From positions 40,350 to 104,349 of the forward strand of contig NZ_JAQSUW010000002.1 in NCBI RefSeq assembly GCF_028649395.1: a stretch of 64,000 bases of DNA, read 5' to 3'. A program made the translations under genes and the position numbers. Positions 45,802 to 54,079 of the stretch are shown here, piece after piece. This DNA is from Pseudomonas sp. Gutcm_11s (lineage in GTDB: Bacteria; Pseudomonadota; Gammaproteobacteria; Pseudomonadales; Pseudomonadaceae). The notes beneath the pieces are model-generated. The model ran no database searches, was not told the DNA's origin, and was given only the letters and a program-made list of their open reading frames with translations. How positions within the stretch are numbered: position 1 is the stretch's first letter; every line of letters begins with the position of its first letter.

Positions 45802-46503
45802 TCAGAAGTCGTCCACGACTTCGCCGTCCTTCACGCGGAACTCGCGGTTCTGCAGGTAGGCGTTGCGGATGAAGATGTACTTGTCGCCGGTGATCATCTT
45901 CTCCGCCGACAGCAGGCTGGCGCGGGTGTCGACGACATTGACCGCACGGGTCACGTTGCGGGTCGGCACGTGGTCGATGTACGGGTACGGGCCGAGGAAG
46001 CTGTCCGGGATCTTGGCCGGGGCATCGCGCAGGCTGCTCGGACCGAGGAGCGGGATCACCAGGTACGGACCGCTGCCCACGCCCCAGGCGCCCAGGGTCT
46101 GACCGAAGTCTTCGTCGCTGCGCTGCAGGCCCATCTCGCTGGCCACGTCGAAGAAGCCCAGCAGGCCGACGGTGGTGTTGAAGATCAGGCGGCTGGTGTC
46201 GACGCCGGCGTCATGCACCTTGCCCTGCAACAGGTTGTTGGCCAGGTTGGTCACGTCGCCGATGTTGCGGAACACGTTGTGCACGCCATCTTCGAAGAAT
46301 TGCGGGGTGACCGCCTGGTAGCCCTTGGCAACGGGCTTCAGTGCGTAGGTATCGAGAGTGTCGTTGAAGCTGAAGATCGGCCGATTGAGGCCCTCCCACG
46401 GGTCCTCCTCCGCAGCGCTCGCTGCCAGAGGCAGCACGGCCAGCATGGCGCAGGCGCACAAACGGCTCATTCGACCGAGCCAGCTCGCATCGATCATTCC
46501 CAT
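45802..46503 (-). CDS. mlaA: MlaA (VacJ) outer-membrane lipid asymmetry protein
   Basis: 233 residues. An N-terminal hydrophobic signal (MLAVLPLAASA) is followed by EEDPWEGLNRPIFSFNDTLD, the MlaA start, then NLANNLLQGKV, DFGQTLGAWGVGSGPYLVIPLLGPSSLRD and IDHVPTRN. It removes misplaced phospholipids from the outer leaflet with the Mla system. No lipobox cysteine is obvious, so it may be a non-lipidated variant or the start may differ. The other mla genes are not here. Confidence 0.92.
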   Translation of the reverse strand: MGMIDASWLGRMSRLCACAMLAVLPLAASAAEEDPWEGLNRPIFSFNDTLDTYALKPVAKGYQAVTPQFFEDGVHNVFRNIGDVTNLANNLLQGKVHDAGVDTSRLIFNTTVGLLGFFDVASEMGLQRSDEDFGQTLGAWGVGSGPYLVIPLLGPSSLRDAPAKIPDSFLGPYPYIDHVPTRNVTRAVNVVDTRASLLSAEKMITGDKYIFIRNAYLQNREFRVKDGEVVDDF

Positions 46504-46619
46504 TTACAGTCTCCCCATTGCATCAGTAGTGTGGCGGCACACGGCCAGCCGGAAATCCCTCTAGGCCGCGCAGTATAAACCTCGCCGCCGTCCATGACAG
46601 CAGCATAGCGGACTCCAGC

Positions 46620-47030
46620 ATGTCGGAAAAACGCCTGCTCCACACCGCCCACATCCCCGTACGCTGGGGCGACATGGACAACTACGGCCACGTCAACAAC
46701 ACCATCTACCTGGAGTACGTCCAGGAGGCGCGCGTCGCCTGGTTCGCCAGCGTAGGTATCGACATCGATCACGCCCCCGAGGGCCCGGTGGTACTGCAGA
46801 CCCTGCACACCTACCTGAAACCGGTGGTGCACCCGGCCACCGTGGTCATCGAGCTCTACGCCGGTGCCGTCGGACGCAGCAGCCTGGTGGTGGAGCACCG
46901 CCTGACCACCCTGGAAGACCCGCATAACTGCTATGGCGAGGGCCACTGCAAGCTGGTGTGGATCGATCACGCCAGCAACCTCTCAGTCCCGGTGCCGGCT
47001 GACGTACGCCGGGTCATGGGCTGCGACTGA
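46620..47030 (+). CDS. Acyl-CoA thioesterase, hot-dog fold (4HBT)
   Basis: 136 residues. VRWGDMDNYGHVNNTIYLEYVQEARVAW contains the catalytic Asp (D in WGDMD) and the G-H-V-N-N motif of the YbgC/4HBT group. Substrate chain length unknown. Confidence 0.9.
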   Translation: MSEKRLLHTAHIPVRWGDMDNYGHVNNTIYLEYVQEARVAWFASVGIDIDHAPEGPVVLQTLHTYLKPVVHPATVVIELYAGAVGRSSLVVEHRLTTLEDPHNCYGEGHCKLVWIDHASNLSVPVPADVRRVMGCD

Positions 47031-47093
47031 CCGTCACCGGATCGTCACAGGCGCTCGCTACCCTGCCCCGACCGCTTCGGGAAACGAGTCGCC

Positions 47094-47744
47094 ATGCCAG
47101 AGTCCCAGTTCACCGCCCTTCTATTCGGCCTCACCGGCTGCCTGGTCGACCACGGCGCCCGTACCCTGCCGGTCGCCCTGCAGCACAGCGGACTGAGCGA
47201 CCCACAGGACCCTCGCCTGCTGCCCGCCCTGCAATCCAGTGCGACCGAGCGCGCCGAAGCGCTGCCCGGCGTAGCCAAGCTGCTGCAGAAACTGCGCACC
47301 CAGCGCCTGCCGCATGCCTGGCTGGATGAACTGCCCGACCATGCGACCGGACCATTGACCAGCGGCTTGCCCTGCGAGGTAGCCAGCGCCCCACGCAACG
47401 GTGCACGCCCCTGGCCCGCGCCGGACAGCGTCTGGCAGACCCTGAGCCAGCTCGAAGTGAACCGCCTGGACGGCTGCGTGCTGATCGCTAGCGAGCCGCG
47501 CCTGCTGCAGGCCGGGCTCAATGCCGGGCTGTGGTGCATCGGCCTGGCCACCTGCGGCTCGCTGTGCGGCCTGGCCCTCGGTGATTGGCAGGCATTGCCA
47601 GCCACGGAGCGGGAGAAGTTGCGCGCCCAGGCCACCCTGGAGCTGTACAGGCTCGGCGCCCACTCGGTGATCGACCATCCCGGCGAGCTGGAGGCCTGCC
47701 TGCAGGATCTGGCCGTGCGCCGCAGCAAGGGTGAAAAACCCTGA
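47094..47744 (+). CDS. HAD-superfamily-like protein lacking the nucleophile aspartate
   Basis: 216 residues, related in layout to phosphonoacetaldehyde hydrolase-like HAD proteins. The first motif reads LLFGLTGCLVDHG where the family has DxDG(T/C)L; the first Asp is replaced by Gly and the second by Thr. The Thr/Ser and Lys motifs are also unclear, and the later acidic motif is not obvious. It is likely a non-catalytic family member. Conserved position in pseudomonads. Confidence 0.7.
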   Translation: MPESQFTALLFGLTGCLVDHGARTLPVALQHSGLSDPQDPRLLPALQSSATERAEALPGVAKLLQKLRTQRLPHAWLDELPDHATGPLTSGLPCEVASAPRNGARPWPAPDSVWQTLSQLEVNRLDGCVLIASEPRLLQAGLNAGLWCIGLATCGSLCGLALGDWQALPATEREKLRAQATLELYRLGAHSVIDHPGELEACLQDLAVRRSKGEKP

Positions 47745-47863
47745 CACCATTTATTGCTGTGGATCAGGCAGCTGCTATCGACCTGGATTAACCTTCAGAG
47801 ACGAGGGAGCGAACCCGTACGGCGCCGGCGGGTCCACTCTTGGGTAGTCAGAAGGAGAAGACC

Positions 47864-48127
47864 ATGTCCCAACGCCTGAGCCAACACTTCCAGCAACTGC
47901 GCGACGAGCTCGCCAGCGACACCCCGCTGGACACCGAGGACCGCGCCGCGCTGCTCGAACTGATGCAGGAGATCGACCTGAAACTGGCCAAGGAGCTGGC
48001 CGGAGACCCCGATGCCACCTTGGTGGACGGCGTCAACCTGGCGGTCGAGCGCTTCGAGAGCCAGCACCCCACCCTCACCGGCACCCTGCGCAATATCCTG
48101 CAGAGTCTGGCCAACATGGGCATCTGA
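47864..48127 (+). CDS. DUF4404 family small protein
   Basis: 87 residues from ATG 47864 with AAGGAG upstream. Helical, acidic: LRDELASDTPLDTEDRAALLELMQEIDL and LAVERFESQHPTLTGTLRNILQSLANMGI are typical of DUF4404. Function unknown. Confidence 0.85.
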   Translation: MSQRLSQHFQQLRDELASDTPLDTEDRAALLELMQEIDLKLAKELAGDPDATLVDGVNLAVERFESQHPTLTGTLRNILQSLANMGI

Positions 48128-48140
48128 TTCGCCCGCGCAG

Positions 48141-48166
48141 AAAAAAGCCCGCATGCGCGGGCTTTT
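48141..48166. terminator. Bidirectional terminator between DUF4404 gene and queF
   Basis: AAAAAAGCCCGC and GCGGGCTTTTT stem with a short loop between convergent genes. Confidence 0.88.
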
Positions 48167-48169
48167 TCG

Positions 48170-48997
48170 TTACTGGCGTACCAGCCGGCGGTTGTCCGGC
48201 GTGATCACCTCGGTGCTGCGGCAAGGGTTGATGTCCAGCCCGCCGCGGCGCACATAGCGCGCATAGACGGTCAGCTTCTGCGGCTTGAGCAGGCGCTGCA
48301 GATCGAGGAACACCCGCTCCACGCACTGCTCGTGGAAGTCCTGATGCTGGCGGAAGCTCACCACGTAAGCCAGCAGGCTGGCCGCATCCAGGCGCGGACC
48401 ACGGTAGTCGACTACAAGAGTGCCCCAGTCCGGCTGGCCGGTGACCGGGCAGTTGGACTTCAGCAGGTGGCTATACAGCAGCTCTTCCACCACGTCGTCG
48501 CCACAGCGCAGCAGTTCCGGCCGCGGATGGGCGTAGTCGCTGACCGCGATCTCCAGATCATCGACGCAGCGCCCCGGCAGCGCGGCCACGCCCTCGGCGG
48601 CCACCTCGTCCAGGCCACGCACGCGCACCGCCACCGGCGCACCGGCGCAGGCCGACAGGTCACGCGCCAGTACCGCCTCGACCGCTGCCGCATCGGCGTA
48701 GGCGGTCTGGTTCAGCGAGTTGAGGTAGAGCTTGAACGACTTGGACTCGATGATGTTCGGCGAGTCGGCCGGGATGGCGAACTCGCCGATGGCCACCACC
48801 GGCTTGCCGGTCGGGGTCAGCCAGGACAGCTCGTAGCAGTTCCAGAAGTCCACGCCCCGATAGGGCAAGGTACTGGCCGTCAGCCCCAGTTCGGCCCACT
48901 TGGTGGTGCGGGAGATGGGGAACAGCAGCTCGGGAGCGTACTGGGAAACGTATTCGCTGGACTTGCCCAACGGCGAGTGTTCGGCGGGATGCTGCAT
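48170..48997 (-). CDS. queF: NADPH-dependent 7-cyano-7-deazaguanine reductase
   Basis: 275 residues, the long (YqcD-type) two-domain QueF, from ATG 48995-48997. [22 protein letters not shown] opens it; [15 protein letters not shown] is the QueF substrate motif; [14 protein letters not shown] contains the catalytic cysteine, and [17 protein letters not shown] is the NADPH/queuosine motif. Last-but-one route step: preQ0 to preQ1 for queuosine in tRNA. Confidence 0.96.
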   Translation of the reverse strand: MQHPAEHSPLGKSSEYVSQYAPELLFPISRTTKWAELGLTASTLPYRGVDFWNCYELSWLTPTGKPVVAIGEFAIPADSPNIIESKSFKLYLNSLNQTAYADAAAVEAVLARDLSACAGAPVAVRVRGLDEVAAEGVAALPGRCVDDLEIAVSDYAHPRPELLRCGDDVVEELLYSHLLKSNCPVTGQPDWGTLVVDYRGPRLDAASLLAYVVSFRQHQDFHEQCVERVFLDLQRLLKPQKLTVYARYVRRGGLDINPCRSTEVITPDNRRLVRQ

Positions 48998-49055
48998 GAC
49001 GGCGGCCTGGAAAGCGGAAAAACGGCGGGCATTGTACCCCATGCCCGCCGCACGC

Positions 49056-49760
49056 TCAGAGCCAGAAACGCAGGCCGACCACCCAGGCGCCCTCCTCGTC
49101 ATGCCCGCCCGCCGCGCGCAGCCAGTCACCCGAGCGGCCATAGGTCTTCTCCCAGACATAGCCGGCATAGGGCGAGAATTGCGGACTGGCCCGATAGTGC
49201 AGGCGCAGCCCGGCCTCCAGGGTGCTGCCACCAGCGCCGATGCCCAGGTCGCGGTCGTCGTCCAGGGCCAGGTCGTACTCCAGCTTGGGCTCCAGGGCCC
49301 AGCGCTGGGTCAGCAGCAGCTCGTACTCGGCATCAACGCGCAGCGAGGCGTCGCCGCGCTCGCTGAGGAACAGGTTGGTATCCAGCTCGACCCACTGCGG
49401 CGCCAGGCCCTTGAGGCCGAGCACCGCATAGCTGCGCACCGGCCCCGGCTGGTCGTCGTGGCGCAGGCCGGCTTGCCAGTCGAAGAACTCGGAAGCCATG
49501 CGCCGATACAGCAGCTGAGTCTCGCTGGAATCGGTCGGCCCGCCCTCTGCGCGCTCGCCGCTGCTTTTCAGCACCGCCTTGTGCAGGTCGTTGCCGTAGG
49601 TCGCCTCCAGCTCCCAGGCCAGGGCCTGGTCGTCGCCGTCGAAACGCTGCTCCAGGTGGTCGACGGCCAGTTTGGCCACCGGCATGGCGTCCATATGCTG
49701 TTCCATGGCCAGGGCCGGAGCGGCCAGCAGCAGGCCAAGGGCGAAATTAATGGTGCGCAT
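49056..49760 (-). CDS. copB: Copper resistance outer-membrane protein CopB
   Basis: 234 residues from ATG 49758-49760, overlapping the copA end. Signal peptide ([13 protein letters not shown]), then the CopB beta-barrel: [60 protein letters not shown] and C-terminal VVGLRFWL with terminal aromatic-hydrophobic pattern. The Met/His-rich N-terminal linker of classical CopB is reduced to a few residues (MEQHMDAM). Confidence 0.93.
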   Translation of the reverse strand: MRTINFALGLLLAAPALAMEQHMDAMPVAKLAVDHLEQRFDGDDQALAWELEATYGNDLHKAVLKSSGERAEGGPTDSSETQLLYRRMASEFFDWQAGLRHDDQPGPVRSYAVLGLKGLAPQWVELDTNLFLSERGDASLRVDAEYELLLTQRWALEPKLEYDLALDDDRDLGIGAGGSTLEAGLRLHYRASPQFSPYAGYVWEKTYGRSGDWLRAAGGHDEEGAWVVGLRFWL

Positions 49761-51411
49761 GTTCGCTCTCCTTGGCGGCCGGCTGTGCGTTGTAGAACGG
49801 CTGGGCGCTGCCATCCGCAGCCTCCACCACTATCTTGCGGAACATGCCGCTGGCCATGTGGTAGATCAGGTGGCAGTGGAAGGCCCACTCGCCCATGGCG
49901 TCCACCGGCACGTCCACCTCCAGGCTCTGCCCGGGCGCGACGTTGACCACGTGCTTGAGCGGGTTGAAGCGGCCGTTGCCCTTGTCCAGCTGCATCCACA
50001 TGCCGTGCAGGTGCATGGGGTGGTTCATCATGGTCTGGTTGACGAAGCGGAAGCGCACCCGCTCGCCGTATTTCAGCCGGATCGGCTCAGCCTCGGAGTA
50101 CTTCACCCCGTCGAACGACCAGAAGTAACGCTCCATGTTGCCGGTCAGCTTCATCTCGATGGTGCGGTCCGGCGCGCGGTAGCCAGCGGCCGGGCGCATG
50201 GCCTTGAGGTCGCCGTAGACCAGCACGCGCCCGCCATCCACCGGTTCGGGGGCCACGCCGCTGCCGGCGGCATAGTCCGGGTTGCCGGCGGGCGCCATGG
50301 CCGAATGATCCATCCCGGCCATCTGCGAGTGATCCATGCCCGCCATGGATCCATGGTCCATGCCGGCCATATCGTGGCTCATGCCCATGTCACCCATGCT
50401 CAGCAGACGCGGCGCCCGCAGCGGCGGCGCTTCGGCGCGCATGCCGTCACGCGGCGCCAGGGTGGCGAGGGCCTGGCCGCGACGGTCCATGGATTCGGCG
50501 ACCAGGGCGTAAGCCCGGCCTTCCTTGGGCTGGACGATCACGTCGTAGGTCTCGGCCACCGCCATGCGCAGCTGGTCGACCACCACCGGCTGCACATCGT
50601 TGCCGTCAGCCTGCACCACGGTCAGCGGCAGGCCGGGAATGCGCAGGTCGAAATAGCTCATGCCCGAGCCGTTGATGATGCGCAGGCGCACCCGCTCGCC
50701 CGGCTTGAACAGCCCCGTCCAGTTCTGCTCGGCGTCACGGCCGTTGACCAGGAAGCGGAAACCGCCGACGTCGGCGATGTCGGTCTTGGCCATGCGCATG
50801 TTGCCCCAGTCCCAGCGGTCCTTGACCGTGGCGCCCAGGCCGTCGCGGGCCACGTCGCGGAAGAAGTCGCCGAGGGTCTGCTGCTGGTCGTTGTAGTAGT
50901 CGGCCTGCTTCTTCAGGTTGGCCAGGGTGCGCTCGGGCTTCTCGTCCTGCCAGTCGAACAGCAGCACGGTGTACTCGCGGTCGTAGCGGTACGGCTCGCG
51001 CGCCTTGGGCTCGATGATCAGCGGGCCGTACAGGCCCTCCTGCTCCTGGAAGTCGGCGTGGGCGTGGTACCAGTAGGTACCGGACTGGTTGAGGGTGAAG
51101 CGGTAGGTGAAGGTATCGCCCGGCGCGATGCCGGGGAAGCTGATGCCCGGCACGCCGTCCTGGGTGTAGGGCAGGATGATGCCGTGCCAGTGCAGTGCGG
51201 TCATGCGGTCGAGCTTGTTGGTGACGGCGATCTCCACCGTCTCGCCTTCCTGGAAGCGCAGCTCCGGCGCCGGACTCTGGCCATTGATGGTCAGCGCCGG
51301 CCGGCTGCCGTCGCTGAAGCGCACCTCGCCCTCGTCGATCACCAGTTCGTAGCGCCCGGCCTGGGCGCCCAGGCTCAGGCCCAGCAGCGCGCAGAACAGC
51401 AGACGCCTCAC
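49747..51411 (-). CDS. copA: Periplasmic multicopper oxidase CopA
   Basis: 554 residues. Cupredoxin domains with copper ligands: TALHWHGIILP, GTYWYHAHADFQEQEG, NHPMHLHGMWMQL and the type-1/2/3 cluster AFHCHLIYHMASGMF. A Met/His-rich repeat region (MDHGSM, MDHSQM, MDHSAM) spans about residues 335-375. The N-terminus is a plain Sec-type signal ending AQA, without the twin-arginine motif common in CopA. It starts four bases inside the cupredoxin gene end. It oxidises Cu(I) or cuprous substrates in the periplasm. Confidence 0.95.
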   Translation of the reverse strand: MRRLLFCALLGLSLGAQAGRYELVIDEGEVRFSDGSRPALTINGQSPAPELRFQEGETVEIAVTNKLDRMTALHWHGIILPYTQDGVPGISFPGIAPGDTFTYRFTLNQSGTYWYHAHADFQEQEGLYGPLIIEPKAREPYRYDREYTVLLFDWQDEKPERTLANLKKQADYYNDQQQTLGDFFRDVARDGLGATVKDRWDWGNMRMAKTDIADVGGFRFLVNGRDAEQNWTGLFKPGERVRLRIINGSGMSYFDLRIPGLPLTVVQADGNDVQPVVVDQLRMAVAETYDVIVQPKEGRAYALVAESMDRRGQALATLAPRDGMRAEAPPLRAPRLLSMGDMGMSHDMAGMDHGSMAGMDHSQMAGMDHSAMAPAGNPDYAAGSGVAPEPVDGGRVLVYGDLKAMRPAAGYRAPDRTIEMKLTGNMERYFWSFDGVKYSEAEPIRLKYGERVRFRFVNQTMMNHPMHLHGMWMQLDKGNGRFNPLKHVVNVAPGQSLEVDVPVDAMGEWAFHCHLIYHMASGMFRKIVVEAADGSAQPFYNAQPAAKESEHAHH

Positions 51412-51932
51412 GGCTGTACGTCCAGCTTGCCGGCCATGCCGGCCTGGTAATGCCCAGGCAGGTTGCAGGCGAACTCCAGGCCGGTGGCCTGCTTGAAGGT
51501 CCAGGTCAGCTCAGCGCTCTTGCCCGCGGGGATCAGCACGCTGTTAGGGTCGTCATGGCTCATCTGGCCGTGGTCCATGCCGGCCATGTCGTGGCCCATC
51601 TTCGAGTGGTCCATGGCCTGGATGCCATTCTCACCGAGCATGCCCATCTGCTGCATCATCAGCATCTGCTTCTGGTGCTCGGCATGCATGGCGGCATCGC
51701 CCAGGCTGAACTCGTGGAGCAGGCTGCCCTCGTTCTTCAGCACGAAACGCACCGTCTCGCCGGCCTTGACCTGTACCGAGGCCGGCTCGTAGTACATGTC
51801 GCCCAGCACTATCTCGACGGTGCGGTCGGCCTTGGCCGCCGCAGCCGGTTGGCCGAAGGAGAATTGGCCGCCATCGGCCAGGGCCGGCAAGCTGAGGGCG
51901 CACAGCAGCGGCAGGAAGAAACGTGCGGACAT
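51408..51932 (-). CDS. Periplasmic cupredoxin-like copper protein
   Basis: 174 residues. Signal peptide (LPLLCALSLPALA), then a cupredoxin domain: VEIVLGDMYYEPASVQVKAGETVRFVLKNEGSLLHEFSLG (His ligand), and the type-1 copper loop FACNLPGHYQAGM with Cys, His and Met ligands. A Met/His-rich insert (HKQMLMMQQMGM, MDHSKMGHDMAGMDHGQM) lies between. Equivalent to the cupredoxin next to copRS in P. aeruginosa. First gene of the cupredoxin-copA-copB operon behind the CopR box. Confidence 0.9.
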   Translation of the reverse strand: MSARFFLPLLCALSLPALADGGQFSFGQPAAAAKADRTVEIVLGDMYYEPASVQVKAGETVRFVLKNEGSLLHEFSLGDAAMHAEHQKQMLMMQQMGMLGENGIQAMDHSKMGHDMAGMDHGQMSHDDPNSVLIPAGKSAELTWTFKQATGLEFACNLPGHYQAGMAGKLDVQP

Positions 51933-51998
51933 GGTCGAACTCCATCGTGGTTTTTCGCCACTCTAGAGAGCCGCCGCTGGCGCTAAGCTGACGCGAAG

Positions 51999-52014
51999 AT
52001 TACATCTCTGTCAG
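51999..52014 (-). promoter_or_regulatory. CopR box (CTGACA-N5-GTAAT)
   Basis: The minus strand reads CTGACA-GAGAT-GTAAT, an exact fit to the CopR consensus reported for P. aeruginosa. It lies between the divergent copper operon and copRS. It overlaps a larger inverted repeat, AAGCTGAC at 51985-51992 and GTCAGCTT at 52010-52017. Confidence 0.75.
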
Positions 52015-52076
52015 CTTCGCCCCGCCCTACCCTCGACTGACGTATAAAGCCGACCGCCAATGCCATGAGTCCATCC

Positions 52077-52754
52077 ATGAAGCTGCTAATCGTCGAAGAC
52101 GAACCCAAGACCGGCCAGTACCTGCGCCAGGGCCTGGCCGAGGCCGGCTTCGCCGTGGAGCTGACCCAGGACGGCCTGAGCGGCGAGCACCTGGCGCTGA
52201 CCGGCGACTTCGACCTGCTGATCCTCGACGTGATGCTGCCCGACCGCGACGGCTGGCAGATCCTCGCCAACGTGCGCGCGGCAGGCCTGGGCGTGCCGGT
52301 GCTGTTCCTTACAGCCAGGGACGCAGTCGAGGACCGGGTGCGCGGCCTGGAGGCCGGCGCCGACGATTACCTGGTCAAGCCCTTCGCCTTCACCGAGCTG
52401 CTGGCGCGGGTGCGCACGCTGCTGCGTCGCGGCGCCAGCACGCCGCAGGAACACCAGCTGCAGCTGGCCGACCTGAGTCTCGACCTGCTGCGCCGCCGCG
52501 CCGAGCGCGCCGGCAAGCGCATCGAGCTGACCGCCAAGGAGTTCGCCCTGCTGGAACTGCTGCTGCGCCGCCAGGGCGAGGTGCTGCCCAAGTCGCTGAT
52601 CGCCTCGCAGGTGTGGGACATGAATTTCGACAGCGATACCAACGTCATCGAGGTAGCCATCCGCCGCCTGCGCGCCAAGGTCGACGAGGGCTTCGCCGCA
52701 CCGCTGATCCACACGGTGCGCGGCATGGGCTATGTGCTGGAGGCGCGCGGTTGA
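52077..52754 (+). CDS. copR: Copper-responsive response regulator CopR
   Basis: 225 residues from ATG 52077 ([20 protein letters not shown]). REC domain with D in [14 protein letters not shown] and K in DYLVKPFAF; OmpR-type winged helix with [51 protein letters not shown]. The last base of its stop is the first base of copS. Together with CopS it activates the divergent copper genes. Confidence 0.95.
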   Translation: MKLLIVEDEPKTGQYLRQGLAEAGFAVELTQDGLSGEHLALTGDFDLLILDVMLPDRDGWQILANVRAAGLGVPVLFLTARDAVEDRVRGLEAGADDYLVKPFAFTELLARVRTLLRRGASTPQEHQLQLADLSLDLLRRRAERAGKRIELTAKEFALLELLLRRQGEVLPKSLIASQVWDMNFDSDTNVIEVAIRRLRAKVDEGFAAPLIHTVRGMGYVLEARG

Positions 52755-54079
52755 TGTCTCTCGCCAATCGCCTGGCCCTGCTGTTCGCCGCCTGCGCCGC
52801 CGCCGTGGCGCTGGTCGCCGGCGCCCTGTTCACCCGCGCCAGCGAGGCGCACTTCGTCGAACTGGATCAGCAGCAGCTGCAGGGCAAGCTGGCGGTGTTC
52901 GCCGAGCTACTGCAGGGCGTGACGGACAGCGAGAGCCTCGCCGCGCGCCGCCCGCAGCTGGAACAGGAGCTACAACGCCACCCCGAGCTGGCCCTGCGCA
53001 TCCAGGGCGCGGATGGCCAACTGTGGTTCACCAGCCAGCCGCTGCTCGCCCACCTGCCCCAAGGCGACGAACAGATCGGCCGCTGGCAGCACCAGGGCAC
53101 CGATTTTCGCGTGATCGAGGAACAGCTGGACGGCGGCCTGCGCCTCAGCCTGCTGCTGGATATCACCCACCACCAGCACTTCCTGGCCCGGATGCAGCGG
53201 CTGATCTGGCTCTGCGTCGGTCTCTCGGCCCTGGCCACCGCATTGCTGGGAGCCTGGGTCGCCCGCCGTGGCCTGCGCCCGCTACGGCAGATGACCGGCG
53301 TGGCGCGGCAGGTCTCGGCGCAGTCGCTGACTGCGCGCCTGCCACTGGAGGGTATCCCTACCGAGCTGCGCGAACTGGGCGAGGCCTTCAACGCCATGCT
53401 GGCCCGCCTGGAAGACGCCTTCGCGCGGCTCTCAGCCTTCTCCGCCGATATCGCCCACGAGCTGCGCACGCCGCTGTCCAACCTGCTGACCCAGACCCAG
53501 GTCACCCTCGGCCAGCCGCGCGAGCTGGCGGACTACCGAGAAGCGCTGCACTCCAATCTGGAGGAGCTGCAGCACCTGGCGCAGATGGTCGGCGACATGC
53601 TCCTGCTGGCCAAGGCCGACAACGGCCTGCTGCAGACCCGCCGCGAGCCGCTACTGCTGGAGAGTGAACTGACGGCGCTGGCCGACTATTTCGCGCCGCT
53701 GGCCGAGGATGCCGGGGTGAGTATCCAGATCGAGGCCGAGGGCACGCTGATCGCCGACCGCCTGCTGCTGCGCCGCGCCCTGTCCAACCTGATCGACAAC
53801 GCCCTGCGCTTCACCCCGGCCGGCGGCGAGCTGCGCCTGGGCGCGACAGCAACGCGGATCGAGGTGGCCAACCAGGGCACGGAGATCCCCTTTGATCTGC
53901 GCGAGCGTCTGTTCGACCGCTTCTACCGCGCCGACCCAGCGCGCCGCGAAGGTGGCGCCGAGCACGCCGGCCTGGGCCTGGCCATCACCCGCTCCATCGT
54001 CCAGGCCCACGGCGGCAGCATCCGCTGCGAGTCCACAGGTGGCTGGACGCGCTTCATCATCGAGCTGCCAGCGGCCTAG
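52754..54079 (+). CDS. copS: Copper sensor histidine kinase CopS
   Basis: 441 residues from ATG 52754. First membrane helix at about residues 7-27, periplasmic sensor domain to about 155, second helix 157-178, HAMP, then DHp with FSADIAHELRTPLSNLLTQTQ (phospho-His), and HATPase with NLIDNALRFTPAGG, LFDRFYRADPARR and GLGLAITRSIVQAHGG. Heavy-metal sensor kinase family (CusS/CopS). Confidence 0.95.
   Translation: MSLANRLALLFAACAAAVALVAGALFTRASEAHFVELDQQQLQGKLAVFAELLQGVTDSESLAARRPQLEQELQRHPELALRIQGADGQLWFTSQPLLAHLPQGDEQIGRWQHQGTDFRVIEEQLDGGLRLSLLLDITHHQHFLARMQRLIWLCVGLSALATALLGAWVARRGLRPLRQMTGVARQVSAQSLTARLPLEGIPTELRELGEAFNAMLARLEDAFARLSAFSADIAHELRTPLSNLLTQTQVTLGQPRELADYREALHSNLEELQHLAQMVGDMLLLAKADNGLLQTRREPLLLESELTALADYFAPLAEDAGVSIQIEAEGTLIADRLLLRRALSNLIDNALRFTPAGGELRLGATATRIEVANQGTEIPFDLRERLFDRFYRADPARREGGAEHAGLGLAITRSIVQAHGGSIRCESTGGWTRFIIELPAA

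Noticed and set aside
50282..50400. DNA repeat region
   Set aside because: The repeats are the Met/His-rich protein repeats of CopA, not a separate DNA element.
49672..51450. Open plus-strand frame of 592 codons
   Set aside because: It is antisense to copA, whose copper ligands are clear.
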